Source: G965198795 sp965198795
GTDB lineage: Bacteria > Pseudomonadota > Alphaproteobacteria > Rhodospirillales > Casp-alpha2
DNA length: 64,000 nt
Assembly: GCA_965198795.1 (NCBI GenBank)
Contig: OZ240674.1
Span: 1,860,001 to 1,924,000 of the forward strand
Direction of reading: 5' to 3'
Shown: piece by piece, positions 24,173 through 33,746 of the stretch
How the letters are laid out: every line of letters begins with the position of its first letter
Position numbering within the stretch: position 1 is the stretch's first letter
Position numbers and translations under genes: made by a program
Notes under the pieces: model-generated
Seen by the model: the letters and a program-made list of their open reading frames with translations, nothing else
Told to the model about the DNA's origin: nothing
Databases searched by the model: none

Positions 24173-25021
24173 TTATTGTTTCGGCGAGCCGTCCACATTG
24201 AATTTCTGGATGGTCGCGGCCTTTCGGAGACCGGCCAGATACTTCTGACCGGCGGCCTGAGTCAACTCTTGACGGATTTCAGCCTCCAGTTCGGCAAACG
24301 GGGGGGCGACGCTCTTGCGCCGTTCGTCCAATTGAATGACATGCCAGCCAAACTGGGTTTGAACGGGCCTTTCCGTGTACTTCCCAACCGTCAAATCAAA
24401 GGCGGCCGCCTCAAATTCTGGCACCATGGACCCTTTGGCGAAGAAACCCAGATCGCCGCCGGCGCGGCCGGAAGGGCCGGTGGATTTTTCCCGGGCCAAG
24501 GCCGCGAAATCGCCGCCTTTGTCCAACTCGCCGATAACGGCTTTCGCCTCGTCCTCGGTTTTCAGGAGAATGTGGCGCGCGCGAACCTCCTCATCCGACG
24601 CAAATTCCTTTTTCCGCTCCTCATAGCGCCTGGCCACCGCCGCGTCAGTGACTTCCTTCTCAACCAGTTGATTGATCACCGTGCGTTCCAACAGGCGTTT
24701 CTTCGCCCGCTCCAACTCCGCGAGATAAGCCGGATCCTGGTCGATCTTCTTCTTCAGCGCGTCCTGAGCGGTGAGTTCGGTGTCAATGATTGTCCGAAGC
24801 AGCGGCTCGTATAATTGTTCAAGCGGCAATGCTTGATACTGCGCCGGCAACTCGCGGTGGATATCCCGAACGGCCGAGAGGTTGATCTTCTTGCCGTTGA
24901 TGATCGCGATAACCGGATCTTCCGTATTCCGGTCTTCCGTATTCTGGGCGCTGACGGCGGACGCCGCGGATACGGACAAGACGAAAGCGGCGGCGGCGCG
25001 GATGATGGAACGGCGGATCAT
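24173..25021 (-). CDS. Periplasmic parvulin-type peptidyl-prolyl cis-trans isomerase
   Basis: A 282-residue protein with a signal peptide (residues 1-26, ending AVSAQ), an N-terminal helical chaperone region of the SurA/PrsA kind (residues 30-140) and a parvulin domain of about 90 residues, recognised from VRARHILLKTEDEAKAVIGE, GPSGRAGGDLGFFAKGSMVP and VQTQFGWHVIQLDERR. It should assist folding of exported proteins in the periplasm. ATG 25021 follows GGGAGAGTCCATTC. A 15-bp tandem duplication gives the repeated NTEDRNTEDP after the signal peptide. It diverges from secA, the usual arrangement in alphaproteobacteria. Confidence 0.9.
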   Translation of the reverse strand: MIRRSIIRAAAAFVLSVSAASAVSAQNTEDRNTEDPVIAIINGKKINLSAVRDIHRELPAQYQALPLEQLYEPLLRTIIDTELTAQDALKKKIDQDPAYLAELERAKKRLLERTVINQLVEKEVTDAAVARRYEERKKEFASDEEVRARHILLKTEDEAKAVIGELDKGGDFAALAREKSTGPSGRAGGDLGFFAKGSMVPEFEAAAFDLTVGKYTERPVQTQFGWHVIQLDERRKSVAPPFAELEAEIRQELTQAAGQKYLAGLRKAATIQKFNVDGSPKQ

Positions 25022-25314
25022 GAATGGACTCTCCCATAAGACGGTTCGAGAGCGGCGCGGGTCGTGACGACAGCGGCCTCTTTTCCCGGCGGCATTAGAG
25101 CCTAGGCGCCCAGGGCGGCGCAACGCCAATTACAGACGCGCCGCAGCGTGGCCGGTTCCCGGCGATACGGGGTTCCTCGCGTTGACATGGCGTGGGGGCG
25201 CATTTATCTGTTTGGTTCGCTTATGTGTCTTGGTCTCGGGCCTTCGCGCGAGAAGGCGGGGGAACCTCCTGGAAACCACCGCCGCAGTCGTCATCGTTAA
25301 GGAAAACCCGCCTC

Positions 25315-28050
25315 ATGTTCGGTGCCATCGCCAAGCGCCTGTTCGGCTCCGCGAATGACCGCCATCTCAAGAGCCTCGAAGCCCAAGTCGCCAGCATCAA
25401 CGGACTTGAGCCGGAACTGGAAAAGCTCTCCGACGGCGAGCTCCGTGCGCGCACCGGCATGTTGCGCGAAAAAGTCGCCGCCGGCGGCGCCTTGGAAGAC
25501 GTCCTGGCGGACGCCTTCGCAACCGTTCGGGAAGCCGCCAAACGCACGCTGGGCCAACGTCACTATGACGTTCAGATGATGGGCGGCATGGTCCAGCACC
25601 AGGGCATGATTTCCGAAATGAAGACCGGCGAGGGAAAAACCCTGGTCGCCACGCTCCCGGTTTACCTGAACGCCCTGGAAGGCAAAGGCGTGCACGTCGT
25701 CACCGTGAACGACTACCTCGCCCGGCGGGACGCCGCCTGGATGGGGCGGATTTATCAATTCTTGGGTCTCACCGTCGGCTGTATCGTGCACGGAATGAAC
25801 GACGAAGAGCGCCGTGAGGCCTATCGGGCGGACGTCACCTACGCCACCAATAACGAGCTTGGCTTCGATTATCTGCGCGACAACATGAAATTCTCTCTCG
25901 ACGAAATGGTCCAGCGCGAGTTCAACTTCGCCATCGTCGATGAGGTGGACTCGATTCTGATCGACGAGGCGCGGACTCCGCTGATCATTTCCGGCCCGAC
26001 CGAGGACAACTCGGACCTCTACCTCGCCATGGACAAGCTGATGGTCCACGTGGAGGCCGGGGATTTCGAAAAGGACGAAAAGGCCAAGGCCGTCACCTTC
26101 ACCGAGGCCGGCACGGAGAAAATGGAAAACCTGATGCGGGAGAACGGCTTGCTGGAGGACGGCACGCTATACGACATTCAGAATATCTCCCTCGTTCATC
26201 ATGCGAACCAGGCCCTCCGGGCGCGCGAACTGTTCCAGCGCGATACGGACTACATCGTCAAGGAGGACAGAGTCGTCATCATCGACGAATTCACCGGCCG
26301 CATGATGGAAGGCCGCCGTTTCTCCGAAGGTCTGCACCAAGCTCTGGAAGCCAAGGAAGGCGTAACGATCCAGAACGAGAACCAGACGCTCGCCTCGATC
26401 ACCTTCCAGAACTATTTCCGGCTTTATCCCAAGCTCGCGGGCATGACCGGCACCGCCATGACCGAAGCCGGTGAATTCGCCGAAATCTACGGCCTGGACG
26501 TCATCGAAATTCCGACCAATGTGCCGTTCATCCGCGACGACCGGGACGATGTCGTCTACCGGACGGAAAAAGAAAAGTACGACGCCATCCTGGATCTTAT
26601 CAAAGAATGCAATGGCCGGGGGCAGCCAATCCTGGTGGGAACCGTGTCCATTGAGAAATCGGAAAAGCTCGCCAAGCATTTGAAGAAGGCAAAAATCAAA
26701 CACAGCGTTTTGAACGCCCGCTTCCATGACCAGGAGGCCCAGATCATCGCCCAGGCCGGCCGGTCCGGCGCGGTCACTATAGCCACCAACATGGCCGGCC
26801 GTGGCACCGACATTCAGTTGGGCGGCAACCTGGACATGCGTGTCGCGACGGAAGTCAAGGACGAAGAGGGCACGCCGGGTTTTGAGAAAGCCATTGAGAA
26901 AATCAAGATGGAGATCGAGTCGGACAAACAGCGCGTTCAGCAGTCCGGCGGCTTGTTCGTCATCGGCACGGAACGCCATGAGAGCCGGCGTATCGACAAC
27001 CAGTTGCGGGGCCGTTCCGGCCGCCAAGGCGACAACGGAGCCAGTTGTTTCTTCCTGTCTCTCGATGACGATCTGATGCGTATCTTCGGGTCCGAACGGA
27101 TCGACGGCATGTTGCAAAAGCTGGGTCTGGAAGAGGGAGAGGCCATCGTCCACCCGTGGGTCAACAAGGCGCTCGAAAAAGCCCAGGGCAAGGTGGAGGC
27201 CCGGAACTTCGATCTCCGCAAAAACCTGCTCAAATTCGACGACGTTATGAACGATCAACGGAAGGTCATCTACGAACAGCGCAAGGAACTGATGCGAACG
27301 GAAGACGTCTCCGAAGAGGTTCGCGACATGCGCCGCCAGGTGCTGAGCGATCTGGTCGCCAAATGCATGCCTGAAAAAGCCTACGCCGAACAATGGGACA
27401 TGGACCTGATGCATGCGGAAGTCCTTCGCATCATGGGCCTTGATCTCCCGGTCAGGGACTGGGCCGGGGAGGAAGGCATCGCGGATGGGGAAGTCCTGGA
27501 ACGCTTAAACCGGGAAGCCGACGCCTTGATGGCCAGGAAAGCCGCCGATTGCGGCCCGGAAATCATGCGTTCGGTCGAGAAAGCGGTTCTGCTGCAAATC
27601 CTGGATCAGCTATGGAAAGACCACCTGCTGACGCTGGATCACTTGCGTCACGGCATCAGCCTGCGCGCGTATGGTCAGCGCGATCCGCTGAACGAATACA
27701 AACAAGAAGCGTTCGAGTTGTTCAGTGAAATGCTCGACGCGCTGCGCGACAAGGTAACGATGCTGTTGGCTCATGTGCAGTTGAACATGGACGTTGACAC
27801 GGAAACTCTGGCCGCCATGCGCGTCGAGCAGGAAATGTCCGAAAACCAACCGGCGGCCGGCTATTTCGGTGACGAAGACCTCGACGGCGGCGTCACCGGC
27901 ACAGTCACCATGTCGGCCACCGTGAAAACGCGCCAAGCGGCGGAAAAGATTGATCCGAACGATCCCTCCACCTGGGGCAAGGTCAGCCGGAATGCGGAAT
28001 GCCCCTGTGGGTCCGGTAAGAAATACAAGTACTGTCATGGCAAAGTTTAG
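25315..28050 (+). CDS. secA: Preprotein translocase ATPase SecA
   Basis: A 911-residue motor that drives proteins through SecYEG. Walker A is MKTGEGKTLVATLP (residues 102-115) and Walker B/DEAD-like is VDEVDSILIDEARTPLIISG. The second nucleotide-binding domain shows TNMAGRGTDIQLGGNL and QLRGRSGRQGDNGASCFFLS. The C-terminal SEC-C zinc motif CPCGSGKKYKYCHG binds SecB or zinc. Length is full. ATG 25315 is chosen because the family N-terminus MFGAIAKRLFGSANDRHLKS starts there; the frame is open to 25192. It diverges from the parvulin gene with 293 bases between the starts. Confidence 0.97.
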   Translation: MFGAIAKRLFGSANDRHLKSLEAQVASINGLEPELEKLSDGELRARTGMLREKVAAGGALEDVLADAFATVREAAKRTLGQRHYDVQMMGGMVQHQGMISEMKTGEGKTLVATLPVYLNALEGKGVHVVTVNDYLARRDAAWMGRIYQFLGLTVGCIVHGMNDEERREAYRADVTYATNNELGFDYLRDNMKFSLDEMVQREFNFAIVDEVDSILIDEARTPLIISGPTEDNSDLYLAMDKLMVHVEAGDFEKDEKAKAVTFTEAGTEKMENLMRENGLLEDGTLYDIQNISLVHHANQALRARELFQRDTDYIVKEDRVVIIDEFTGRMMEGRRFSEGLHQALEAKEGVTIQNENQTLASITFQNYFRLYPKLAGMTGTAMTEAGEFAEIYGLDVIEIPTNVPFIRDDRDDVVYRTEKEKYDAILDLIKECNGRGQPILVGTVSIEKSEKLAKHLKKAKIKHSVLNARFHDQEAQIIAQAGRSGAVTIATNMAGRGTDIQLGGNLDMRVATEVKDEEGTPGFEKAIEKIKMEIESDKQRVQQSGGLFVIGTERHESRRIDNQLRGRSGRQGDNGASCFFLSLDDDLMRIFGSERIDGMLQKLGLEEGEAIVHPWVNKALEKAQGKVEARNFDLRKNLLKFDDVMNDQRKVIYEQRKELMRTEDVSEEVRDMRRQVLSDLVAKCMPEKAYAEQWDMDLMHAEVLRIMGLDLPVRDWAGEEGIADGEVLERLNREADALMARKAADCGPEIMRSVEKAVLLQILDQLWKDHLLTLDHLRHGISLRAYGQRDPLNEYKQEAFELFSEMLDALRDKVTMLLAHVQLNMDVDTETLAAMRVEQEMSENQPAAGYFGDEDLDGGVTGTVTMSATVKTRQAAEKIDPNDPSTWGKVSRNAECPCGSGKKYKYCHGKV

Positions 28051-28122
28051 GTCGCCTGGGCGCAATCCGGTCCTCTTGATCCCCGCCATGGTCCCTTGAG
28101 TGAAACAGGCGGGAGACGGTCC

Positions 28123-29514
28123 ATGGCGCGCCCGGCGATCCTCGTTTTCGCGGACTTCGTCGCCAGCGCGCCGAAACACGCCCATTCCGCGAAAACCATT
28201 CAGCGCGCCAAGCTGGCCTTTCTGGACACGCTCGGTTGTATGGTTTTGGGCAGTCAAACGGATGTCGCCCGGACAGCCCTGACGGCGGCCGGCGGATTTG
28301 GCGCCGGCCTCGCCCCCGTCATCGGCATGGACGGCGCACGGTTGCCCGCCCCCTGGGCCGCCATGGTGAACGGCGCGGCCGCTCACGCGCTTGATTTCGA
28401 CGACTTCACGATGCAGGCCAACGACCACGCCAGCGCCGTTTTGGCGCCGGCGGTCCTGGCGGCGGCGTCCCAGGCCCCGGATATGGTCTCGGGCGCCGAT
28501 TTACTGGACGCGTATCTGATCGGCTTGGAAGTCATCTACCGCATCGGCGAAGCGGTGAATATGGCCCATTATAACTTGGGCTGGCACACGACCAGCACGC
28601 TTGACGGCTTTGGCGCAACGGCGGCCGTCAGCCGGCTTTGGGGGTTAAGCGCGCCGGAAACGGCGGCGGCGCTCTCGCTCACGACCTCCATGGGATCGGG
28701 TTACGTCAGTCAGTTCGGCACGTCGGCCAAACCCTTGCACGCGGGTTTCTCGGCCAAAACCGGGATCGTCGCGGCGAGCCTTGGGAAGGCCGGCGCTTCC
28801 GCTTATTCGGGCGCTCTTGACGGGCCTGTGAGTTTCTCGAAATTATTGATGGGCGGGAATGAAGCCCGGTTCGGGGAAACGCTCGTCAAATTGGGCAAGC
28901 CCTGGGGCATCGAGGAATTTGGACTGGCGGCCAAGCTTTATCCGTCTTGCGGCTACATCCACAGCGTCATTGATTGCGCGCGGGCGCTTCATAACGAGCT
29001 TGAGATTTCGAGCCCGGGTGAAATCGCCTCCGCGACCCTGTCGCTGCCGGATTTCTATGTCTCAATTTTGCCGTTCCATGTTCCGGCGACGCCTGCGGAG
29101 GCGCTTTTCAGCCCAGCCTACTGCGTCGCGCTGGCGCTGACGACAGGTCATAACAAGATTGACGGCTTTAGCCTGGATGCGTTGAAGAACCGTGACCTGC
29201 TGAGCTTAACCGAGCGGATTTCCGTCGAAGCCCGCGCGCCAAAGCGCCCGGAGTTGAATCTGGATCCGGAAGACCCCAATACCGTTGAGGCTCGTCTGAC
29301 CGATGGCAGGACATCCCGCGTGGAAATAGGTGTATGGAGCGGTCTTCCGGGATGCGAACTCAGCGAAAACGACTTTGCCCAGAAGTTCAATGACTGCCTC
29401 GCGGAGGCCGCTGTTGAACCCGCCGTCGCCGCCCGTGTTCAAAACACGATCATGGATATGGACGGCGCGACGGACGTCCGCGCCTTGTTCGAGAGTTTCA
29501 GCCCCGCAGCCTGA
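28123..29514 (+). CDS. MmgE/PrpD family protein
   Basis: A 463-residue protein of the 2-methylcitrate dehydratase / MmgE superfamily, which also includes cis-aconitate decarboxylase. Family features are FLDTLGCMVLGSQTDVARTA, NGAAAHALDFDDFTMQANDH (about residues 83-102), YNLGWHTTSTLDGFGATAAV and AKLYPSCGYIHSVIDCARAL. The substrate cannot be fixed from sequence; no methylcitrate-cycle gene lies nearby. ATG 28123 follows GCGGGAGACGGTCC; a TTG at 28096 is possible. A hairpin follows the stop. Confidence 0.85.
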   Translation: MARPAILVFADFVASAPKHAHSAKTIQRAKLAFLDTLGCMVLGSQTDVARTALTAAGGFGAGLAPVIGMDGARLPAPWAAMVNGAAAHALDFDDFTMQANDHASAVLAPAVLAAASQAPDMVSGADLLDAYLIGLEVIYRIGEAVNMAHYNLGWHTTSTLDGFGATAAVSRLWGLSAPETAAALSLTTSMGSGYVSQFGTSAKPLHAGFSAKTGIVAASLGKAGASAYSGALDGPVSFSKLLMGGNEARFGETLVKLGKPWGIEEFGLAAKLYPSCGYIHSVIDCARALHNELEISSPGEIASATLSLPDFYVSILPFHVPATPAEALFSPAYCVALALTTGHNKIDGFSLDALKNRDLLSLTERISVEARAPKRPELNLDPEDPNTVEARLTDGRTSRVEIGVWSGLPGCELSENDFAQKFNDCLAEAAVEPAVAARVQNTIMDMDGATDVRALFESFSPAA

Positions 29515-29541
29515 GCGCGGTTTACCGAAACCGCTCCGGTT
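29515..29541 (+). terminator. Likely terminator after the MmgE/PrpD gene
   Basis: GCGGTTT / AAACCGC form a 7-bp stem with a 4-base loop, followed by TCCGGTTTT, immediately after the stop codon. Confidence 0.5.
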
Positions 29542-29653
29542 TTCATTATATCGTTCGTTTGGCGCGAAATAGTGACCGGTCACGCCCGCGCCGCCGCCCT
29601 TTCCCTCGGAGAGCGGGCGGACTTCGTGTGTGACACGGAGCCGCGCTGGAGAG

Positions 29654-29910
29654 TTATGACATTAGGTGGAATGACTTTTTTCTGCTCCCGCGCCCCCGGT
29701 TCGTCATTCCCGCGCAGGCGCGATTTGGATGATGGTCTCGCTGACGCCAGCATATCATTCCCGCGACGGCGGGAATCCAGCCGGGCGGCCCGCGTTCCGG
29801 CTTATCGTGAGTGATGGCCGGCCATGCGTGACAAAGGTCGGTCTGGACCCCGCCTTCGCGGGACGCGCCAAGTAATAACGCGGCGGCGTTTCTTCTCAAG
29901 ACTCAATCAT
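29654..29910. repeat. Composite dispersed repeat
   Basis: The gap 29515-30066 has no gene. It opens with GTTATGACATTAGGTGGA, which resembles the left end of the probable MITE at 41669, continues with palindromic cores TCATTCCCGCGACGGCGGGAATCCAG-like, and ends with GGCGTTTCTTCTCAAGACTC followed by AATCA, which matches the right part of the copies at 4.47 and 41.82 kb. Confidence 0.6.
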
Positions 29911-30066
29911 TGATTATAAAATGCCGGGCAGCGCCCGCAATGCGTCAGTCTTTCCCGCCGGGCCGTGAATTCGTAAGGTTGTATTCCGGGGGGTGACGCC
30001 GTCCTCATTTTCGTGTTATTTCTTCACCCGATGAGATGATAAACCAAAGCTTCTCATACCCTAGCC

Positions 30067-30498
30067 ATGTCCTTGGACCGATCTTTCGCTAGCCTGTCGC
30101 CCCAAGAACGCCGGTTTCTTGAGGAAGGCGCCCATTTATTGCGCTTTCAACACGGCGGAGTGGCGATCAAGGAGGGTGACCGCTTGCGCGAACTCCTGGT
30201 TGTCAAAAGCGGCGTACTGCGGGTGACGCGCGTCAATCCGGGATACGGTCTATTGGAATTCGTCGCCCCCCTGGGGCCGGGCGACATAGTGGGCGAACTC
30301 TCGTTTGTGGACTGCCTGGGCGCCAGCGCGACGCTGGTCGCCGACGGCGAAGCGGAACTCTTGCGCATTGAGCCGCCTCTCCTGGACGCCCTTCAAAATG
30401 ACGACCCCACCTTCATGGGCCGGTTCTATAAGGATCTGTTCCTGCACCTCGCCCGGCGTCTGCGGGCGACGAACGTGCGGGTGACGGAGTTGACTTAA
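30067..30498 (+). CDS. Cyclic nucleotide-binding domain protein without a DNA-binding domain
   Basis: A 143-residue protein consisting almost only of a CAP-type cyclic nucleotide-binding fold: RFQHGGVAIKEGDRLRELLV, then VKSGVLRVTRVNPG and the phosphate-binding cassette region PGDIVGELSFVDCLGASATL (about residues 73-92). The chain ends after the C-helix (HLARRLRATNVRVTELT) with no helix-turn-helix, so it is not a Crp/Fnr activator as it stands. It may be a stand-alone sensor. The cassette lacks the Arg-Ser/Ala pair usual for cAMP binding, so the ligand may differ. The gene is monocistronic. Confidence 0.8.
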   Translation: MSLDRSFASLSPQERRFLEEGAHLLRFQHGGVAIKEGDRLRELLVVKSGVLRVTRVNPGYGLLEFVAPLGPGDIVGELSFVDCLGASATLVADGEAELLRIEPPLLDALQNDDPTFMGRFYKDLFLHLARRLRATNVRVTELT

Positions 30499-30639
30499 GC
30501 CGGGCCGGTTCGGTCGAACGTCTTGCCGTTATTTCTGTGTGGGCGGGAACTTGGGAATCATTAATCCGTATCCCGCCAGCGGTCCATGCGGCGTCGTATT
30601 TGACGGAGCGCTCCGGAAAGTAAAATCAGCAAAACGCTC

Positions 30640-31240
30640 TAGGCGGCGTGTTCATTTAAGTGATCCACGCCATGGCGCGGGCGAGGCGTACGAACGTCTT
30701 GAAGGATGTGATTGTTTTCCCGCATCGCAAGGCGACGCGCTGGATGCGTTCGATCCTGTTGCGGAAACACTCGGCCAGACGGCGTTCCTTGTAGAGCGCC
30801 TGATCAATCGGATAGCGCTCTGTCCGGGCCGGGTTCCGCTTGATCCGCGCGCTTGCCCCAGTTCGTCGGCGATGAATTGGCGTAAGCGCCGCGCGTCATA
30901 GGCGGCGCCGGCGTGAACCGTTGAGGTCGCGGCGCCGGTCAGCACGTATTCGAAGTCCGGGTCCTTGATCAACGCCTTGAAAAGAGCCTCCCGAACCCCG
31001 GCCCGCGCCGGAACCGCCGAAACGCGCTGTTCCAATTGCCGAACAGGCCGGGCCGCCCGTCCGTCAAGCCAGCGCGCACACGCCACAAGACCGCTTCCAG
31101 ACATAACCGGTTGTCGAACGCCGTGACGCCCTGGTCCGTTGACTTGCCCGGAAGGTGAGGGGCAAGGCGGTTCCACACCGCGCCGATGAGCACGAAGCGG
31201 TCTTTGTTCATTTCATTCAACCTCCTTGATCAAAAGAAGG
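30640..31240 (-). mobile_element. IS5-family insertion sequence remnant with internal deletion
   Basis: On the minus strand a transposase starts at ATG 31211 behind AAGGAGGTTGAATGAA and reads RFVLIGAVWNRLAPHLPGKS and RPGLFGNWNSAFRRFRRGPG. The frame is then lost near 30985 and continues as KDPDFEYVLTGAATSTVHAG joined directly to YDARRLRQFIADELG, which in IS5-type transposases lie far apart. The end TSFKTFVRLARAMAWIT closes at TAA 30656-30658. An internal deletion and at least two frameshifts make it inactive. The terminal repeats could not be fixed by eye. Confidence 0.7.
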
Positions 31241-31302
31241 TTGAGTCGCAAATCAAAAAGATCGGAAATCCATTAATCGTCAACAGACGCCAGGGTCCGG
31301 AC

Positions 31303-31790
31303 TCAATTGATCCGCCAGATTAGTGTTGCCGCGATGAAGATTGCCGCCATGTTAGGTGTCGGCGCGGCGCCGTAACGGGTTGCGATGCGCCGGAAGTCCG
31401 TTAGCCCGCGAAACATGCGTTCGATGACAGTGCGGCCACGGCAGGCGGTACGGTCATAGCCGCGGTTCTGGCCGCCGGGCGCGTGGAACACGCCGCGCCA
31501 TATCCCTTGGCGCCAGACCCCTTGCTCGCTCCGATGATCGAAGCGGTTGTAGAGCGCCGTGCAGGGACTGTGCTCAACCAGGGACTGTGCTCAACCGGGA
31601 AATCGCGCCGCCGCGCGCCCGTCTTCGGCGTATGGATGACGCCCGGGATCACCCGGCGCCCGTCAACCCGCCGCGCGCCGCGCTGGACGGGCGGCGGAAA
31701 GGGTTCAATCCGCCGCCGCTCGCCGCCATGCATCGCCGCTTGGCCGGAACAGGGACCTCGCCATCCAAACCTTCGTAACGGTTGGAAACT
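31303..31790 (-). mobile_element. Second IS5-family transposase remnant
   Basis: The minus strand ends with a C-terminal transposase piece: GGQNRGYDRTACRGRTVIER, MFRGLTDFRRIATRYG and AAIFIAATLIWRIN, stop at 31303. The Tyr/Arg-rich RTVIERMFRGLTDFRRIATR signature is that of the DDE Glu region of IS5-type enzymes. Upstream pieces (about 31500-31770) read only with frame changes and include a 17-bp direct duplication (CAGGGACTGTGCTCAAC). It differs from the remnant next to it, so this is a second insertion rather than its missing half. Confidence 0.65.
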
Positions 31791-31841
31791 TGAATCATGT
31801 TTAGGCGCCCGCCTTGAGAATCCCCTGATTGAGTCAGGACC

Positions 31842-32726
31842 CTAGTGCGGGGCCTTTGTTGCGTCCTGTTCCGCAAAGGCGGCCAATTCGGCGATCAACT
31901 CCGTCACCACCGCTTGAAACGCGGCGAAGTTCTTGCTGGGCGTCAGGGTTTCTTCCACGGCGTACAGGTCGCGGTTGATTTCTATTTGAAGCGTGTGGCG
32001 GCGGTTCGCCGGGTCGCCATAGGCGCGGACCATTTCCACGCCCTTGAACCACTCGTTCACTCTAACGTCATAGCCTTTGCCGGCCAGAAAGGCGCGGGTG
32101 ACTTCCATCAATTCCGGGCCGCAAGACCTGCCGTCCATGTTGCCCAGGATGAAATCGGGCCGCCGGTCCTTGAAGGGCTCGCCCAATTCCGGCGCGGGTT
32201 TCGGCCCCATGCAATGACAATTGATGTGATGGACGCAACCGAAGCGGGCGCGCGTCGCGTCAAGCAGGGCGCGGAGATGCGCGTGATAAGGCTGGTGACA
32301 GGTCTTGATCCGGCGCCATACCGCCTCGCCGCTCAGAAGCGCGCCGTACATCCGAACGCCGGGCGGGCAGGTGGTGAACACAACGCCGCGGCCTACTTTG
32401 CCTTTCTTGCCGGGATTAAGCGGCGGTCCAGGCCATTCGCCGGTCATCATGGACGGCTCGAAATCGTTTTCCGCCCGGTTGGGATCAACGTACATGCGGG
32501 AAAACCGGGCCGCGAGAAGCGCCGCGCCGTGATCGGGAGCGGCGGCGTAGAGTTCATCGACCAGCGTATCCTCCAGGCGCCGGATGTTCTCCATGGGCTG
32601 GATGCTGTTGAAGTCGTCCGGGTAGTACGTGCCGGAATGCGGACTGTCGAAGACCAACGGCACGGGCTTCGCCCGCGGCGCCTTTTGATAGAGCACATAG
32701 GGGATGTCAACGTCTTCGATGGTCAT
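31842..32726 (-). CDS. N-formylglutamate amidohydrolase family protein
   Basis: A 294-residue hydrolase of the N-formylglutamate deformylase (HutG-like) family, which cleaves formyl or related acyl groups from glutamate. Signatures are PLVFDSPHSGTYYPDDF (about residues 23-39), VDPNRAENDF, VHHINCHCMGPKP and the C-terminal LQIEINRDLYAVEETLTP. There are no other histidine-degradation genes here. Instead it is the last gene of the dipeptide-type ABC transporter operon, 24 bases after the second ATPase gene, so its substrate is probably something that transporter brings in. An aspartoacylase-like gene diverges from the same locus. Confidence 0.88.
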   Translation of the reverse strand: MTIEDVDIPYVLYQKAPRAKPVPLVFDSPHSGTYYPDDFNSIQPMENIRRLEDTLVDELYAAAPDHGAALLAARFSRMYVDPNRAENDFEPSMMTGEWPGPPLNPGKKGKVGRGVVFTTCPPGVRMYGALLSGEAVWRRIKTCHQPYHAHLRALLDATRARFGCVHHINCHCMGPKPAPELGEPFKDRRPDFILGNMDGRSCGPELMEVTRAFLAGKGYDVRVNEWFKGVEMVRAYGDPANRRHTLQIEINRDLYAVEETLTPSKNFAAFQAVVTELIAELAAFAEQDATKAPH

Positions 32727-32750
32727 CGGTATGGTCCAGTACCGCTGGTT

Positions 32751-33746
32751 TCAACCGTCATTCAAGTGACACGCGGCGAGGCGGCCGGGAGCGATTTCCT
32801 TCAGCGCGGGCTGTTCCATCCCGCACCGCTCCACCGCATGGGGGCAACGGGGATGGAAATGGCAGCCGCCCGGAGGGTTCAGGGGGGATGGAATCTCACC
32901 TGAAATGGGTTGGTAATCGAGCCCCCGGATATCCAAGCGGGGCACTTCATTCAAAAGCGCGCTGGTGTAGGGGTGATTGGGGCTGTCGAATATCTCGTCC
33001 GTCGCGGCCACCTCGACAATACGGCCCAGATACATGATCGCCACCCGGTCCGAAATATGTTCAACGACGGACAGATCGTGGCTAATAAAGAGGTACGTGA
33101 GGTCCAGGTCTTCGCGAAGATCCATGAATAAATTGATGACTTGCGCCTGGATGGAGACGTCCAACGCGGCGATGGCCTCATCGCAGACCAGGAATTCAGG
33201 CTTCACGGCCAGCGCCCGGGCGATGCCGATCCGTTGGCGCTGGCCGCCGGAAAATTGATGCGGATAGCGGCGCAGGTACTCCGGGTCCAGCCCGACCCGC
33301 AGCATGACGCCGGCGACGTATCCTTCCACGTCCTTTTCGGCGGCGACGCCATGGTGCGCGGGCGCCTCGCCGATGATGTCGCGCACCCGCATGCGGGGGT
33401 TCAGACTGGCGAAAGGGTCTTGAAAAATCATCTGGATGGCGAGCGCAGTCGCTTGTCCGGCGGCCTTGTTCATGGCGGAAACGGCGGCGCCCTTGTAATG
33501 GATATCCCCGGCCGTTGGCGGCAGGATGCCGGCGATCATCCGGCCAAGCGTGGATTTCCCGCAGCCGGACTCGCCCACCAGGCCGACGACTTCGCCCGGC
33601 ATGACGTCAAAGGAGACGCCGTCCACCGCGTGGACGATTTCTTCCTTGACGTTGGCGCCGAGGAAGCCGGCGACTTTCTCTGCGGCGTCCAGGCGCTTGA
33701 TGAATTTCTTCGAGAGATTCCTGACTTCGAGAATGGGGTCCGTCAT
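32751..33746 (-). CDS. dppF: Dipeptide/oligopeptide ABC transporter ATP-binding protein (DppF type)
   Basis: A 331-residue ATPase subunit. Walker A is GLVGESGCGKSTLGRMIAGI, the ABC signature FSGGQRQRIGIARALAVKPE, and Walker B LVCDEAIAALDVSIQAQVIN, in which the usual DEPVSALD is changed to DEAIAALD with the catalytic Glu kept. The C-terminal oligopeptide-transporter extension has the Cys-rich GGCHFHPRCPHAVERCG, common in DppD/DppF and OppD/OppF. Its ATG overlaps the stop of dppD by 4 bases, so the two are coupled. It powers import with DppD. Confidence 0.88.
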   Translation of the reverse strand: MTDPILEVRNLSKKFIKRLDAAEKVAGFLGANVKEEIVHAVDGVSFDVMPGEVVGLVGESGCGKSTLGRMIAGILPPTAGDIHYKGAAVSAMNKAAGQATALAIQMIFQDPFASLNPRMRVRDIIGEAPAHHGVAAEKDVEGYVAGVMLRVGLDPEYLRRYPHQFSGGQRQRIGIARALAVKPEFLVCDEAIAALDVSIQAQVINLFMDLREDLDLTYLFISHDLSVVEHISDRVAIMYLGRIVEVAATDEIFDSPNHPYTSALLNEVPRLDIRGLDYQPISGEIPSPLNPPGGCHFHPRCPHAVERCGMEQPALKEIAPGRLAACHLNDG

